Shown: positions 34,165 through 43,591 of the stretch, piece by piece
Layout of the letters: the number at the start of each line of letters is the position of its first letter
Numbering within the stretch: the first letter of the stretch is position 1
Origin: Sideroxydans sp.
GTDB taxonomy: Bacteria; Pseudomonadota; Gammaproteobacteria; Burkholderiales; Gallionellaceae
Direction: 5' to 3'
Assembly (NCBI GenBank): GCA_028687425.1
Contig: JAQUAD010000020.1
Location: 1-43,938, forward strand
Length of the DNA: 43,938 nt
Program-made: the position numbers and the translations under genes
The notes under the pieces: generated by a model
Told to the model about the DNA's origin: nothing
The model's input: only the letters and a program-made list of their open reading frames with translations
Databases searched by the model: none

Positions 34165-35228
34165 GCCCCCTTCTTCGCCGGCAATGCAGCGCCCTTGCGG
34201 TCGCGGCCATAGATGCGCGGCTTAACATATTGGTCGATCAACGGCGTGGCGGCATTCATCAGCAGCACCGCGAAGGCCACGCCTTCCGGGTAACCGCCCC
34301 AGGTACGGATGACCCAAGTGAGCAGGCCGCAACCGAGACCGAAGATGAATTGCCCGGTGGTGGTATTCGGTGAAGTGACCGGATCGGTGATGATGAAGAA
34401 CGCGCCCAGCATCACACCACCGGACAGCAGGTGCACCATGGGACCGGCGTAGTGGTTTCCGTCGATGAAGCTGAACACCAGCGCGGGCACAGCCACGCCG
34501 AGCAGCATCGCGACCGGCGCATGCCAGGTGATGATGCGGCGCGCGATGAGGAACAGACCGCCGAGCAGGATCAGCACGGCTGCCGTCTCACCCAGACTGC
34601 CGACACGCAAACCGGACAAGGCATCCATCGGCGTGAAGTAGCCGGTCAGCGCCTGGTCGAGTCCGATGCCGCGCGTGAATTCCGTCTTCACATGTCCCAG
34701 CAGGGAAGCGCTCGCCATGCCGTCCAGCGGCTGGCTGAGGAAGGTGATCTTCAGACCTTCGATCAGGTTCAAGCCGTTCGGCGAACTCAGCGTCGACGGG
34801 ATGCCCCAGGTGGTCATCTCCAGCGGGAAGGAGATGAGCAGCATCACGCGTGCGGCCATGGCCGGGTTGAACACGTTCTGTCCCAGCCCGCCGAAGATCT
34901 GCTTGCCGACGACCACCGCGAACAGACTGCCCAGCACCGCGATCCACCAGGGCGCGTAAGGCGGCAGCGACAAGGCCAGCAGCCAGGCGGTGAGAATGCC
35001 GGAACCATCCATGATCACCGGCTTCACCGCGCGCTGCTGGATGCGGATGACGAATGCCTCGCCGAGAATCGCGGCGATCAGCGATACCGCCCAAATATTG
35101 ATGGCAGGCCAGCCGTACAGCCAGAAACCGAACACGGTGGCGGGTGCGAGCGCCAGCATCACGGTGAGCATCACCTTGCCGATGGAGCTCGGCGCGTGGG
35201 CGTGCGGGGAATGGGCGATGGGGTTCAT
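34161..35228 (-). CDS. rnfD: Rnf complex membrane flavoprotein subunit RnfD
   Basis: 355 aa with about nine membrane helices. MDGSGILTAWLLALSLPPYAP, GKQIFGGLGQNVFNPAMAAR and SPNTTTGQFIFGLGCGLLTW are family landmarks. The region aligned with the covalent-FMN motif (D-x-x-[ST]-x-A-T) reads DGMASASLL (169-177), so S175 takes the place of the usual threonine. Overlaps rnfC and rnfG by 4 bp. Confidence 0.94.
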   Translation of the reverse strand: MNPIAHSPHAHAPSSIGKVMLTVMLALAPATVFGFWLYGWPAINIWAVSLIAAILGEAFVIRIQQRAVKPVIMDGSGILTAWLLALSLPPYAPWWIAVLGSLFAVVVGKQIFGGLGQNVFNPAMAARVMLLISFPLEMTTWGIPSTLSSPNGLNLIEGLKITFLSQPLDGMASASLLGHVKTEFTRGIGLDQALTGYFTPMDALSGLRVGSLGETAAVLILLGGLFLIARRIITWHAPVAMLLGVAVPALVFSFIDGNHYAGPMVHLLSGGVMLGAFFIITDPVTSPNTTTGQFIFGLGCGLLTWVIRTWGGYPEGVAFAVLLMNAATPLIDQYVKPRIYGRDRKGAALPAKKGA

Positions 35229-36748
35229 GCTGTCTCCTCCGGCGCCTGCGCGGCGGACTCTTTCTCGGCAGCTTCTTTTTCAGCGGCAGCCTTGGCGGCC
35301 GCCTCTTTAGCGGCGCGCGCAGCCTTGCGTTTCGCCATCATCTCGGCGCGTTCACGCTCGATGCGTGCCAGACGTTCGCTGCGTGCTTCGGCCAGTTTCT
35401 TGGTGGCTTCCTGTTTCAGCTTGCCGCGCTCCTGCGCGGCGAGGTCGCCCTTGGCATAGTTGAAGTAATGCACCAGCGGGATGTGTGCCGGACACACATA
35501 GGAACAGGAACCGCAGGCAATGCAATCCTTGAGACCGAGATCGACCGCACCGGCCAGATCGGAACCGCGGATGTGTGCCGCCATCTCCAGCGGCAGCAGA
35601 CCGACCGGGCAGGCGCGCACACAGGTTGAGCAACGGATGCACGGCGAGGCTTCGTCCTGACCGATCTCGTCCGCGGTCAGCGCGAGGATGCCGCTACTGC
35701 CCTTCACCACCGGCACCGCGGTGTTGGTGATGTGCTGCCCCATCATCGGGCCGCCCAGCACCATGCGCGTTGCAGCTTGCGAGAAACCGCCCGCGAAATC
35801 GATCAGTTCCTGCACCGGCGTACCCACCAGCGCTTCCACGTTCGCGGGCGATTTGATCGCACCACCGCTGACGGTGACGATGCGGGAGATGAGCGGTTTG
35901 CCGAAACGGATCGCCTGATGCACGGCGAAGGCGGTGGCGACGTTGTGTACCAGCACGCCGATGTCGGCCGGACGCCCGCCCGCGGGGATCTCCTGTCCGG
36001 TCAGCACCTGGATGATCTGCTTCTCGGAACCCATCGGATACATGCTGGGCATGGCCACCACTTTCATCGATGAAGCACGCGCGGCACCGCGCATCGCCTC
36101 AATGGCTTCCGGCTTGTTGTCCTCGATGCCGACGATCACTTCTTTCGCGGCGACCGCCTGTGCGATCAGGCTGATGCCTTCCACGATGGCGGTGGCGCGT
36201 TCGCGCATGATGCGGTCGTCGCAGGTGAGATAGGGTTCGCACTCGCCGCCGTTGATGATCAGCGTCCGCACACCGCGGCTCAGGTTCAGCTTCAGTGCGG
36301 AGGGGAAGGTCGCACCGCCGAGACCGACGATGCCCGCGGAAGAAACGCGTGCGGAGATCTCTTCGGCTTCCAGCGCGAACGGATCGTCGCAGACATCCAG
36401 CGTCGTCCATTCATCCAGTCCGTCGCATTCGAGGGTGAAGGTGGGCACCGGCAGACCGGAAGGATGCGGCGCCACATGGTCGCCCAGTGCGACGATGGTG
36501 CCGGAACTCGGCGCATGCACCGGCGCGGAGACGTTGCCCTGCGCGGCGGCGATGAGCTGGCCTTTCAATACTCGGTCACCCACGCTGACCACGGGGATGG
36601 CCGGTGCGCCGATGTGTTGCTGCAAAGGCACATAGAGTTTACCGGGCAGCGGCACGGCACGGATACCGCGTGCCGCCGACAGGTCCTTGCGGCCTTCGGG
36701 GTGCACGCCGCCGCGCATGCCGGAGAAAAATTTTTCGAAGATCTTCAC
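35225..36748 (-). CDS. rnfC: Rnf complex NADH/Fe-S subunit RnfC
   Basis: 507 aa. MRGGVHPEGRKDL near the start, then NADH/FMN-binding region (GIVGLGGATFPSALKL; NGGECEPYLTCDDR). Two [4Fe-4S] motifs: CIRCSTCVRACPVG (370-380) and CIACGSCSYVCPAH (409-419). A Lys/Ala/Glu-rich helical tail runs from about 430 to 507. The GTG at 36748 overlaps the rnfB stop (GTGA) with GGAGG just upstream; the frame continues upstream of it only as a shadow inside rnfB. Takes electrons from, or gives them to, NAD(H). Confidence 0.94.
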   Translation of the reverse strand: MKIFEKFFSGMRGGVHPEGRKDLSAARGIRAVPLPGKLYVPLQQHIGAPAIPVVSVGDRVLKGQLIAAAQGNVSAPVHAPSSGTIVALGDHVAPHPSGLPVPTFTLECDGLDEWTTLDVCDDPFALEAEEISARVSSAGIVGLGGATFPSALKLNLSRGVRTLIINGGECEPYLTCDDRIMRERATAIVEGISLIAQAVAAKEVIVGIEDNKPEAIEAMRGAARASSMKVVAMPSMYPMGSEKQIIQVLTGQEIPAGGRPADIGVLVHNVATAFAVHQAIRFGKPLISRIVTVSGGAIKSPANVEALVGTPVQELIDFAGGFSQAATRMVLGGPMMGQHITNTAVPVVKGSSGILALTADEIGQDEASPCIRCSTCVRACPVGLLPLEMAAHIRGSDLAGAVDLGLKDCIACGSCSYVCPAHIPLVHYFNYAKGDLAAQERGKLKQEATKKLAEARSERLARIERERAEMMAKRKAARAAKEAAAKAAAEKEAAEKESAAQAPEETA

Positions 36749-37281
36749 GCAGCCTCCAGCTTCGGCTTGTTCCAGTACCAGGACTGCAAGGTCACGGGCA
36801 CGGCTTGCAGCGACAACGCTTCGGTCGGACACACATCCACACATTTGCTGCAGGCGGTGCAGGCTTCACGGAACACCACGTGTATCTGCTGCGCCGCGCC
36901 CATGATGGCGTCGGTGGGACAGACCTTGAAGCAGCGCGTGCAGCCGATGCAGATCTCTTCCTTCACCTCGGCGACTTGCGGGCCTTTGTCTTCCACGCCG
37001 GACAGGTCGGCTTCCACGCCCAGCTTGTCGGCCAGTGCCTGCACCAGCGCCACACCGCCCGGCGGGCACAGGGTGACCGGCGCACTGCCGTCGGCCAGCG
37101 CCTGCGCCGCACCGGTGCAACCGGGATAGCCGCACTGACCGCATTGCGAACCTGGCAGCATCTGTTCGATCTCGGCGACGATGGGGTTGCCTTCCACGCG
37201 CAGGTAGCGCGCAGCCAGCCCGAGCAGCAGACCGAGCACGGTGCCGAGGACAGTCAGACTAACGATGGCGGCGACTAACAT
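36745..37281 (-). CDS. rnfB: Rnf complex ferredoxin-type subunit RnfB
   Basis: 178 aa. N-terminal membrane anchor (about 3-25), the CGQCGYPGC cluster domain (C47, C50, C55, C72), then two [4Fe-4S] ferredoxin motifs at C111-C121 and C141-C151. Proposed exit or entry site for ferredoxin/flavodoxin electrons used by nitrogenase. 9 bp after rnfA. Confidence 0.96.
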   Translation of the reverse strand: MLVAAIVSLTVLGTVLGLLLGLAARYLRVEGNPIVAEIEQMLPGSQCGQCGYPGCTGAAQALADGSAPVTLCPPGGVALVQALADKLGVEADLSGVEDKGPQVAEVKEEICIGCTRCFKVCPTDAIMGAAQQIHVVFREACTACSKCVDVCPTEALSLQAVPVTLQSWYWNKPKLEAA

Positions 37282-37290
37282 TTGTATTCC

Positions 37291-37872
37291 TTAATGAGAA
37301 GCCAAGCCGGCAAAACCCATGAATGCCAGCGAGAGCAAACCCGCGACCACGAAACCGATGGGCGCACCCGCGAATGCGGCGGGTACTTGCGCCAGCGAGA
37401 GGCGCACGCGCAGGCCGGTGAACAACAGCATCACCAGCGTGAAACCGAGCGCGGAACCGAAGCCATATAGAAGGCTGTGCATGAAACCGTTCTTCTCCTG
37501 CACGTTGAGCAGCGCCACGCCGAGCACTGCGCAGTTGGTGGTGATCAGCGGCAGATAGATGCCGAGCACCTGATATAAAGCCGGACTGAGTTTGCGGATC
37601 GCCATCTCGGTGAACTGCACGGTGGCGGCGATCACCAGGATGAAGGCGAGGATGCGCAGGTACTGGATACCCAGCGGCTGCAACAGCCAGTGCTCCAGCA
37701 TCCAGCTGGCGGCCGTGGCGAAGGTCAGCACGAAAGTGGTGGCCATGCCCATGCCCAGCGCACCGTCCATCTTCCGGGACACGCCCATGAACGGGCACAG
37801 TCCCAGGAACTTCACCAGCACCACGTTGTTGACCAGCGCCGTGCCCAATAGCAGTAGAAATATTTCCGACAT
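37291..37872 (-). CDS. rnfA: Rnf complex membrane subunit RnfA
   Basis: 193 aa, six membrane helices, homologous to RnfE in inverted topology. [20 protein letters not shown] opens it; [18 protein letters not shown] and [15 protein letters not shown] carry the two Cys that bind the membrane [2Fe-2S]. The ATG at 37872 is preceded by AGGAG; the frame upstream of it is regulatory DNA. First gene of the operon, behind the sigma54 promoter at 37900-37914. Confidence 0.95.
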   Translation of the reverse strand: MSEIFLLLLGTALVNNVVLVKFLGLCPFMGVSRKMDGALGMGMATTFVLTFATAASWMLEHWLLQPLGIQYLRILAFILVIAATVQFTEMAIRKLSPALYQVLGIYLPLITTNCAVLGVALLNVQEKNGFMHSLLYGFGSALGFTLVMLLFTGLRVRLSLAQVPAAFAGAPIGFVVAGLLSLAFMGFAGLASH

Positions 37873-37899
37873 CGCGTTCGTTCTCCTGAGCCCTACTCT

Positions 37900-37914
37900 G
37901 CAAGGCCCGTGCCA
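37900..37914 (-). promoter_or_regulatory. sigma54 promoter of the rnf-nifF operon
   Basis: Reading leftward TGGCAC-GGGCC-TTGC, an exact consensus match. The -12 lies 28 bp upstream of rnfA, giving a leader of about 17 nt that includes its Shine-Dalgarno site. Confidence 0.93.
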
Positions 37915-37922
37915 ACTGTCGC

Positions 37923-37937
37923 GCACCGAAAGGGTGT
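37923..37937. promoter_or_regulatory. NtrC-type site 1 (one mismatch)
   Basis: GCAC-CGAAAGG-GTGT, one base from the NtrC consensus GCAC-N7-GTGC. Its centre is 44 bp from site 2, about four helical turns. Confidence 0.6.
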
Positions 37938-37966
37938 GCACGGAATCAGGCATTTGGGAGATATGC

Positions 37967-37981
37967 GCACCAGCGCGGTGC
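37967..37981. promoter_or_regulatory. NtrC-type site 2 (perfect)
   Basis: GCAC-CAGCGCG-GTGC matches GCAC-N7-GTGC fully and lies about 100 bp upstream of the nifL -24 element, the normal enhancer distance. Confidence 0.75.
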
Positions 37982-38020
37982 AGAAAACCCTTGTCGTTGT
38001 CAGGTTCGCGCATGCACCGA

Positions 38021-38036
38021 TGTAGCAAACATAACA
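38021..38036. promoter_or_regulatory. NifA upstream activator site for rnf
   Basis: TGT-AGCAAACATA-ACA, exact TGT-N10-ACA, about 107 bp upstream of the rnfA -24 element. It is only 46 bp from the nifL -24, so it most likely serves rnf. Confidence 0.82.
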
Positions 38037-38081
38037 ATTCGCCCAATGACTGCGGCATTGAGCGGAAAACGAAAAATTACG

Positions 38082-38095
38082 GGCATGTTTATTGC
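38082..38095 (+). promoter_or_regulatory. sigma54 promoter of nifLA
   Basis: GGCAT-GTTTA-TTGC (GG-N10-GC). The -12 lies 34 bp before the nifL ATG, leaving a leader of about 22 nt with the CGGAG ribosome site. Confidence 0.75.
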
Positions 38096-38128
38096 TGAAT
38101 GTGTGATGTCATCCATTACGGAGTTCAC

Positions 38129-39757
38129 ATGTCCGAGCAAAAGCACCCTCCAGAGAACCTGCCGACACATCTGTTCCGGCAGGCGGTCGCGCAAGCCGCG
38201 CTGGCGATCTCTATCACCGATGCGCACGCCAACATCCTGTACGCGAACGGTGCGTTCTCGCGCATCACCGGTTATAGCCAGGAAGAGATCGTCGGCCATA
38301 ACGAATCCATCCTGTCCTACCGCGTGACGCCCAAGCTGGTGTACGAAACGCTGTGGGCGCAGATTCAGCGCCAGCGTCCGTGGAACGGTTTGTTGGTGAA
38401 CAAAAGGAAGGACGGCAGCCGCTATCTGGCCGACGTCACCATCACCCCGGTGGTGAACGATCAGGGCGAGACCACGCACTTCCTCGGCATGCAGCGCGAC
38501 GTAACCGAGGTGCACCGCCTGGAGCGTCAGGTACAGAACCAGAAGGCTCTGATCGAATCGGTGGTGGATGCGGCGCAGGTCGCCATCGTGCTGCTGGACG
38601 ATCACGAACAGGTGCTGCTGGACAATCAGGAATACAAGAAGCTGATCGGCGATCTGGGCAAGGAGCCTGCGGCGCGTTTGCTCACCGAGTTGCGCGCACA
38701 GATGGGCGACGCCTTCAGCACGGCCTATGAGAAACACCGCAACATCGCCGCGCGCGAAGTGCAGATCGAGACGCCGAAGAAGACCACGCGCTGGTTCTCC
38801 TGCGCTGTGTCATGGTTCGAAGAGCAGGATGTCGGCGCGGATGCCTTCTACGAGCCCACGCGCCGCCACTATCTGTTGCTCACCATCCAGGACATCAGCG
38901 AACTGAAGCGGCAACAGGAAGCGATGCGCATCAACAGCCTGCGCGCCTTGCTGGCCGAACATGAACGCATACAAGGCCTGCGCGAGACACTGGCCGGCGC
39001 GGTGTTCCAGCTGGAAGGCCCGCTCAACATGCTGAGCGCCGCCACCACCATGCTGGAGCGTCGCCTGTCCAGCCAGGGTGCAAGCAATGGCTCCGGCGAC
39101 ATCACCGCCAGCGCGCTGGAAGAAGCGATCAGCAAGAGCCGCGAGGCGCTGGAGACCTTGCGCGCCTGCATCCCGGAACATGATGACGAGACAATGCAGC
39201 TGATAGACATCAACGATGTGCTGGTGGACGTGCTCAAGCTGGCCACGGCCAACCTGCTCAGCGCCGGCATCGTGGTGGAATGGTCGCCTGCCGCGCAGTC
39301 CGCCACCCTGGCGGCGCATCCGGCACAGCTGACCAACCTGTTCAAACATCTGGTCGCCAATGCCATCGAGGCGATGAACGAGCGACGCGGCGGCACGCGC
39401 GAATTGCGCATCGCCTGCACAGTGCTCAGCGACCATCTGGAAGTGATGGTGGAAGACACCGGCCCCGGGGTGCCGGACGAGTTGCGCTACACCGTGTTCC
39501 AGCCTTTCTTTACCACCAAGGGTGCAGGAAAACAGCACCTCGGACTGGGACTTGCCATGGCCCAGGAAGTCGTGAGCCGCCACGGCGGCACACTGGACAT
39601 CGATCCCAACTATCACGCCGGCTGCCGCATGCGCGTGCAACTGCCGCTGACGAACGGGCAAGCCCGTTTCCCTCTCCACAATCCTCTCCCGCACGCGGGC
39701 GAGGAGGCGAACGAGTCGCTGCGCGAGTCTTTCAAACACGGAGGCAGCCATGTCTGA
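38129..39757 (+). CDS. nifL: NifL, redox- and nitrogen-sensing anti-activator of NifA
   Basis: 542 aa. PAS1 at about 18-130 has the FAD-type features ([16 protein letters not shown] with W85), PAS2 at about 145-260, and a helical H-like region at about 270-315 ([13 protein letters not shown], with Phe where kinases have His). A GHKL ATPase domain follows at about 395-507: N411, [15 protein letters not shown]. NifL binds NifA and blocks it when FAD is oxidised or nitrogen is ample. The last about 34 residues (from about 509) are encoded by a dispersed repeat. The ATG at 38129 has GGAG 6 nt upstream. Overlaps nifA by 8 bp. Confidence 0.95.
   Translation: MSEQKHPPENLPTHLFRQAVAQAALAISITDAHANILYANGAFSRITGYSQEEIVGHNESILSYRVTPKLVYETLWAQIQRQRPWNGLLVNKRKDGSRYLADVTITPVVNDQGETTHFLGMQRDVTEVHRLERQVQNQKALIESVVDAAQVAIVLLDDHEQVLLDNQEYKKLIGDLGKEPAARLLTELRAQMGDAFSTAYEKHRNIAAREVQIETPKKTTRWFSCAVSWFEEQDVGADAFYEPTRRHYLLLTIQDISELKRQQEAMRINSLRALLAEHERIQGLRETLAGAVFQLEGPLNMLSAATTMLERRLSSQGASNGSGDITASALEEAISKSREALETLRACIPEHDDETMQLIDINDVLVDVLKLATANLLSAGIVVEWSPAAQSATLAAHPAQLTNLFKHLVANAIEAMNERRGGTRELRIACTVLSDHLEVMVEDTGPGVPDELRYTVFQPFFTTKGAGKQHLGLGLAMAQEVVSRHGGTLDIDPNYHAGCRMRVQLPLTNGQARFPLHNPLPHAGEEANESLRESFKHGGSHV
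39661..39733. repeat. Dispersed repeat, copy 2, inside the nifL 3' end
   Basis: CCTCTCCCGCACGCGGGCGAGG-type palindrome (written here as a description of 39683-39704), then GGCGAACGAGTCGCT and GCGCGAGT. Matches the block at 12176-12235. Translated in the nifL frame. Confidence 0.65.
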
Positions 39758-41285
39758 TACCCGCGAAGAACTCGACCTGCTGCGCGCCGAACTGGAGACG
39801 CTGTATCAGGTGAGCCGCGTGCTGTCGCACTCGCTCAATTTCAAGCAAACGCTGGACGGCGTGCTGAACGCGCTGCATGAAGGCGTGGCGCTGGACCGCG
39901 GCATGGTCAGCCTGATCGACGCCGCCACCGGCGAGCTGCAAGTGTCGCTGGTGTACGGCGTGTCCGACACCGTCACCGAGGAAGTGAGCTACCTGCCCGG
40001 CGAAGGCGTGGTCGGCACCATCCTCAAGACCGGCAACAGCATCGTGGTCGACTGCATCATGGACGAGCCGCGCTTCCTGTCGCGCATGGGTATCTACAAC
40101 CCGCAGGGCGCCTTCGTCGGCGTGCCGATCCGCATCGGCCAGAAGGTGGTCGGCGTGCTGGCTGCGCAACCGGCCATGGGCATGGCCGACCAGCTGGACG
40201 AGTATCGCCACTTCCTGGAGATGGTGGCCAACCTGATCGGCCAGAGCGTGCGCCTGTCGCAGGAAGTTGCGCAGGAGAAACTGGCACTCGCCGAAGAGCG
40301 CGACGGCCTGCGCCGCACCGTGCGCGCGCAATACGGCTTCGACAACATCATCGGCCACACCCAGTCCATGCGCCGCATCTTCGAACAGGTGCGTCTGGTG
40401 GCGAAGTGGAACACCACGGTACTGATCCGCGGCGAGACAGGTACTGGTAAGGAGCTGATCGCCAATGCCATCCACTACAACTCGCCGCGTGCGCGCAATG
40501 CCTTCGTGAAACTGAACTGCGCCGCGTTGCCCGAGACCTTGCTCGAATCGGAATTGTTCGGCCACGAGAAAGGCGCCTTCACCGGCGCGGTCGCGCAACG
40601 CAAGGGACGCTTCGAACAAGCCGAAGGCGGCACCGTGTTCCTCGACGAGATCGGCGAGATCTCCGCCTCGTTCCAGGCCAAGCTGTTGCGCGTGTTGCAG
40701 GAAGGCGAACTGGAACGCGTGGGCGGCACCAAGACCATCAAGGTGGACGTGCGCGTGGTGGCGGCGACGCACCGCGATCTGGAGGCCGAGGTGGAGAAAG
40801 GTCGCTTCCGCGAAGACTTGTATTACCGTCTGAACGTGATGCCGCTGACCCTGCCGCCGCTGCGTGAGCGCATGGAAGACATCCCCGACATCGCGCGCTT
40901 CCTGGTGGAGAAGGTCAGCACGCAACAAGGCCGCACACTCAGCCTCACCGAAGCCGCACTGCGCGTGCTGATGCATCACGACTGGCCGGGCAACGTGCGC
41001 GAACTGGAGAACTGCCTGGAACGTGCCTCGGTGATGACGGAAGGAGAAACCATAGACCGCGATGCGATCCTGCTCACCGGCATCGACGAGAAGATCTCCG
41101 CTTCGCGCGGCCCGGTGCAGAACGTCGACCTGGACGATCCGCATCTTGATGAACGCGAACGCGTGATCGCCGCACTGGAGCAGGCAGGCTGGGTGCAGGC
41201 CAAAGCTGCGCGCCTGCTGGACATGACGCCGCGCCAGATCGCCTATCGCATACAGACCTTGAACATCAAGGTGAAGCAGATCTGA
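39750..41285 (+). CDS. nifA: NifA, sigma54-dependent activator of nif genes
   Basis: 511 aa. GAF domain at about 22-170; AAA+ domain at about 195-430 with Walker A GETGTGKE (228-235), the sigma54-contact GAFTGA (275-280) and Walker [10 protein letters not shown]-terminal Fis-type HTH at about 480-503. The linker before the HTH has no Cys-x4-Cys, unlike the oxygen-sensitive NifA of rhizobia and Herbaspirillum. This fits control by the co-encoded NifL. GGAGG precedes the ATG. It binds TGT-N10-ACA sites such as those at 917 and 38021. Confidence 0.97.
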   Translation: MSDTREELDLLRAELETLYQVSRVLSHSLNFKQTLDGVLNALHEGVALDRGMVSLIDAATGELQVSLVYGVSDTVTEEVSYLPGEGVVGTILKTGNSIVVDCIMDEPRFLSRMGIYNPQGAFVGVPIRIGQKVVGVLAAQPAMGMADQLDEYRHFLEMVANLIGQSVRLSQEVAQEKLALAEERDGLRRTVRAQYGFDNIIGHTQSMRRIFEQVRLVAKWNTTVLIRGETGTGKELIANAIHYNSPRARNAFVKLNCAALPETLLESELFGHEKGAFTGAVAQRKGRFEQAEGGTVFLDEIGEISASFQAKLLRVLQEGELERVGGTKTIKVDVRVVAATHRDLEAEVEKGRFREDLYYRLNVMPLTLPPLRERMEDIPDIARFLVEKVSTQQGRTLSLTEAALRVLMHHDWPGNVRELENCLERASVMTEGETIDRDAILLTGIDEKISASRGPVQNVDLDDPHLDERERVIAALEQAGWVQAKAARLLDMTPRQIAYRIQTLNIKVKQI

Positions 41286-41287
41286 TC

Positions 41288-43480
41288 ATGCCCCCGAGCT
41301 CGTCACTGTTGTATGAGATCGGCATCGACGATGCGGAGATCGCGCAGCGCAAAGCCTTTCTGACTTTCGATGAAGAGGATGCAGCCCTGTTGCTGGAGCT
41401 GCATGGCCTGCTCAAGGACAAACGTGGCGAACTGATCGACATCTTCTATGCACACCTGCTGCAGTTCCCGGAGATACGTCCGCTGCTCGGCGACGATGTG
41501 CATCTGGAAAGATTGAAGCAGGCGCAGCTGACCTATTTCGATCAGCTGACGCAGGGCAGATACGATGCCGGCTACATCGAGAACCGGCTGCATGTCGGCG
41601 TCGTGCACCAGCGCGTGGGCCTCACGCCCAAGTGGTACATGAGCGCCTACTGCAAGTACATGAACGAGGTGGTGCCGCATGTGCTGATGCATTACCGGGA
41701 TGACGAGCCGCGCGGGCATCGTGCCGTGCGCGCCCTGCTCAAGGTGGTGTTCTTCGACATGGGGCTGGCGCTGGACACCTACTTCCATGCCGAACACAAG
41801 GCATTGTCGCTGGCGCGCAGCTACACCGAACAGATCGTCAGCAACATGCCGATCGGCTTCATCGTGCTGGATGAAACGGGCCGCATCCGTCTGGTGAACA
41901 ACGCCGTGTTGCAGATGTTCGAGATGACCGGCAATGATGCCTGGCACAACCGCTCCCCCGGTGCATTCCTGGGCGCGCATGAACTGGATGACGCAGTCTT
42001 CCAGGTGCTCAAGACGCAGCAGCACCTGCATGAGTTCGGGTTCGGGCTTGACGTTGCAGGGAAGCGGCGCGCATTCCTGGCCGACATCTCGCTGGCACAG
42101 ATGGGCGAAGAGCGCGTGGTGCTGTTCATGATCCAGGACATCACGCTGCGCAAACAGTCCGAGGACGAGATCCATCGCCTCGCCTTCTATGATTCACTGA
42201 CCCATCTGCCGAATCGTCGCCTGTTGCAGGAACGGCTGCTGCAAAGCATGTCCATCAGCTCGCGCAGCGGCAAGCATGGCGCGGTGATCTTCATCGACCT
42301 GGACAACTTCAAGACGCTGAACGATACGCAGGGGCACGATGTCGGCGACGAACTGCTGCAGGAAGTGGCCACACGCCTCACGCGCAATGTGCGTGAAGGC
42401 GACACCGTGTCGCGTCTGGGCGGTGACGAATTCGTGGTGGCGCTGGAATCGCTGAGCGGCATCGAAAAGGAAGCCGCCAATCAGGCGGAGACCATCGCCG
42501 AAAAGATACGCGCGGAGCTGAGCCAGCCGTATCAGTTGAAAACCATTGAACACAACAGCTCGCCCAGCATGGGCGTCAGCCTGTTCCGCGGCCACCAGAA
42601 CAGTATCGATGAAGTGCTGAAGCAGGCAGACCTTGCCATGTACCAGGCCAAATCGACGGGACGCAACCGCGTGTGTTTCTTCGATCCTGCCATGCAGGTC
42701 GAGATGGAGTACCGCGCCGAACTGGAAAAGGACCTGCGCGCTTCGGTGCGGCGCGACCAGCTGGAGCTGTACTACCAGATGCAGGTGGACGACAACGGAC
42801 GCATCATCGGTGCCGAAGCCTTGATCCGCTGGAACCATCCGCTGCGCGGCATGGTGTCCCCGGCCGAATTCATCCCGCTGGCGGAAGAGATCGGCATGAT
42901 CCTGCCCATCGGCGACTGGGTGATCGAACAGGCCTGCAACCAGCTCAAGCGCTGGGAGATGGACGTTGCGATGCGCGACATTGTGCTGTCGGTCAATGTC
43001 AGCCCGCGCCAGCTGAGCCAGCCGTGGTTCGTCGAGCAGGTCAATGAATGCATCGAACGCAGCGGCATCCGCCCTTCCCGCCTGAAGCTGGAACTCACCG
43101 AGAGCTTCATCCTCGACGATGTGGAAGAGGCCATCGTCAAAATGCGGGAATTGCGCCACATCGGCATCCGTTTCGCCATGGACGATTTCGGCACCGGCTA
43201 TTCATCGCTGGCATACCTGAAGCGTTTGCCGCTGGAACAACTGAAGATCGACCAGTCGTTCGTGCGCGACATCGCGACCGACAAGAACAACAGCATCATG
43301 GTGCGCACCATCATCAACATCGCCAACAACTTCGGCCTGGAGATCATCGCCGAAGGGGTGGAGACGGATGATCAGCTCGCCTTCCTGCGCCAGTACGGAT
43401 GCAACCGTTACCAGGGCTACCTGTTCGGCAAGCCGGTACCGCTGGCCGAATTCGAACGCCTCTGTCATGCCATGGAGTAG
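41288..43480 (+). CDS. Globin-coupled PAS-GGDEF-EAL protein (c-di-GMP turnover)
   Basis: 730 aa. Globin-coupled sensor domain at about 10-170 with the proximal heme histidine in VVHQRVGLTPKWYM (H107). Then PAS at about 180-290, GGDEF at about 295-465 (GGDEF 378-382 intact, I-site REGD 369-372) and EAL at about 475-725 (EALIRW at 510, DDFGTGYSS, KIDQSFV). Both catalytic domains appear intact, so it could make or degrade c-di-GMP according to O2 binding. It begins 2 bp after the nifA stop, so it shares the nifLA transcript. Such a placement ties c-di-GMP to nitrogen status. Confidence 0.92.
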   Translation: MPPSSSLLYEIGIDDAEIAQRKAFLTFDEEDAALLLELHGLLKDKRGELIDIFYAHLLQFPEIRPLLGDDVHLERLKQAQLTYFDQLTQGRYDAGYIENRLHVGVVHQRVGLTPKWYMSAYCKYMNEVVPHVLMHYRDDEPRGHRAVRALLKVVFFDMGLALDTYFHAEHKALSLARSYTEQIVSNMPIGFIVLDETGRIRLVNNAVLQMFEMTGNDAWHNRSPGAFLGAHELDDAVFQVLKTQQHLHEFGFGLDVAGKRRAFLADISLAQMGEERVVLFMIQDITLRKQSEDEIHRLAFYDSLTHLPNRRLLQERLLQSMSISSRSGKHGAVIFIDLDNFKTLNDTQGHDVGDELLQEVATRLTRNVREGDTVSRLGGDEFVVALESLSGIEKEAANQAETIAEKIRAELSQPYQLKTIEHNSSPSMGVSLFRGHQNSIDEVLKQADLAMYQAKSTGRNRVCFFDPAMQVEMEYRAELEKDLRASVRRDQLELYYQMQVDDNGRIIGAEALIRWNHPLRGMVSPAEFIPLAEEIGMILPIGDWVIEQACNQLKRWEMDVAMRDIVLSVNVSPRQLSQPWFVEQVNECIERSGIRPSRLKLELTESFILDDVEEAIVKMRELRHIGIRFAMDDFGTGYSSLAYLKRLPLEQLKIDQSFVRDIATDKNNSIMVRTIINIANNFGLEIIAEGVETDDQLAFLRQYGCNRYQGYLFGKPVPLAEFERLCHAME

Positions 43481-43495
43481 AGGCACGATTTTTGC
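43481..43495 (+). promoter_or_regulatory. sigma54 promoter of the Nif11-like gene
   Basis: AGGCAC-GATTT-TTGC keeps GG-N10-GC. It starts right at the stop codon of the globin-GGDEF-EAL gene, giving a leader of about 85 nt. No exact NifA site was found upstream. Confidence 0.72.
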
Positions 43496-43591
43496 TGCCG
43501 AGGGCGCAAGGTCAAAATTTTCAGGTTTTGGCTGACAAATACGGGATGCAGTGCAGCCCGTTGTTTCGTTTACTCCAAAAAAGAGACCAAC

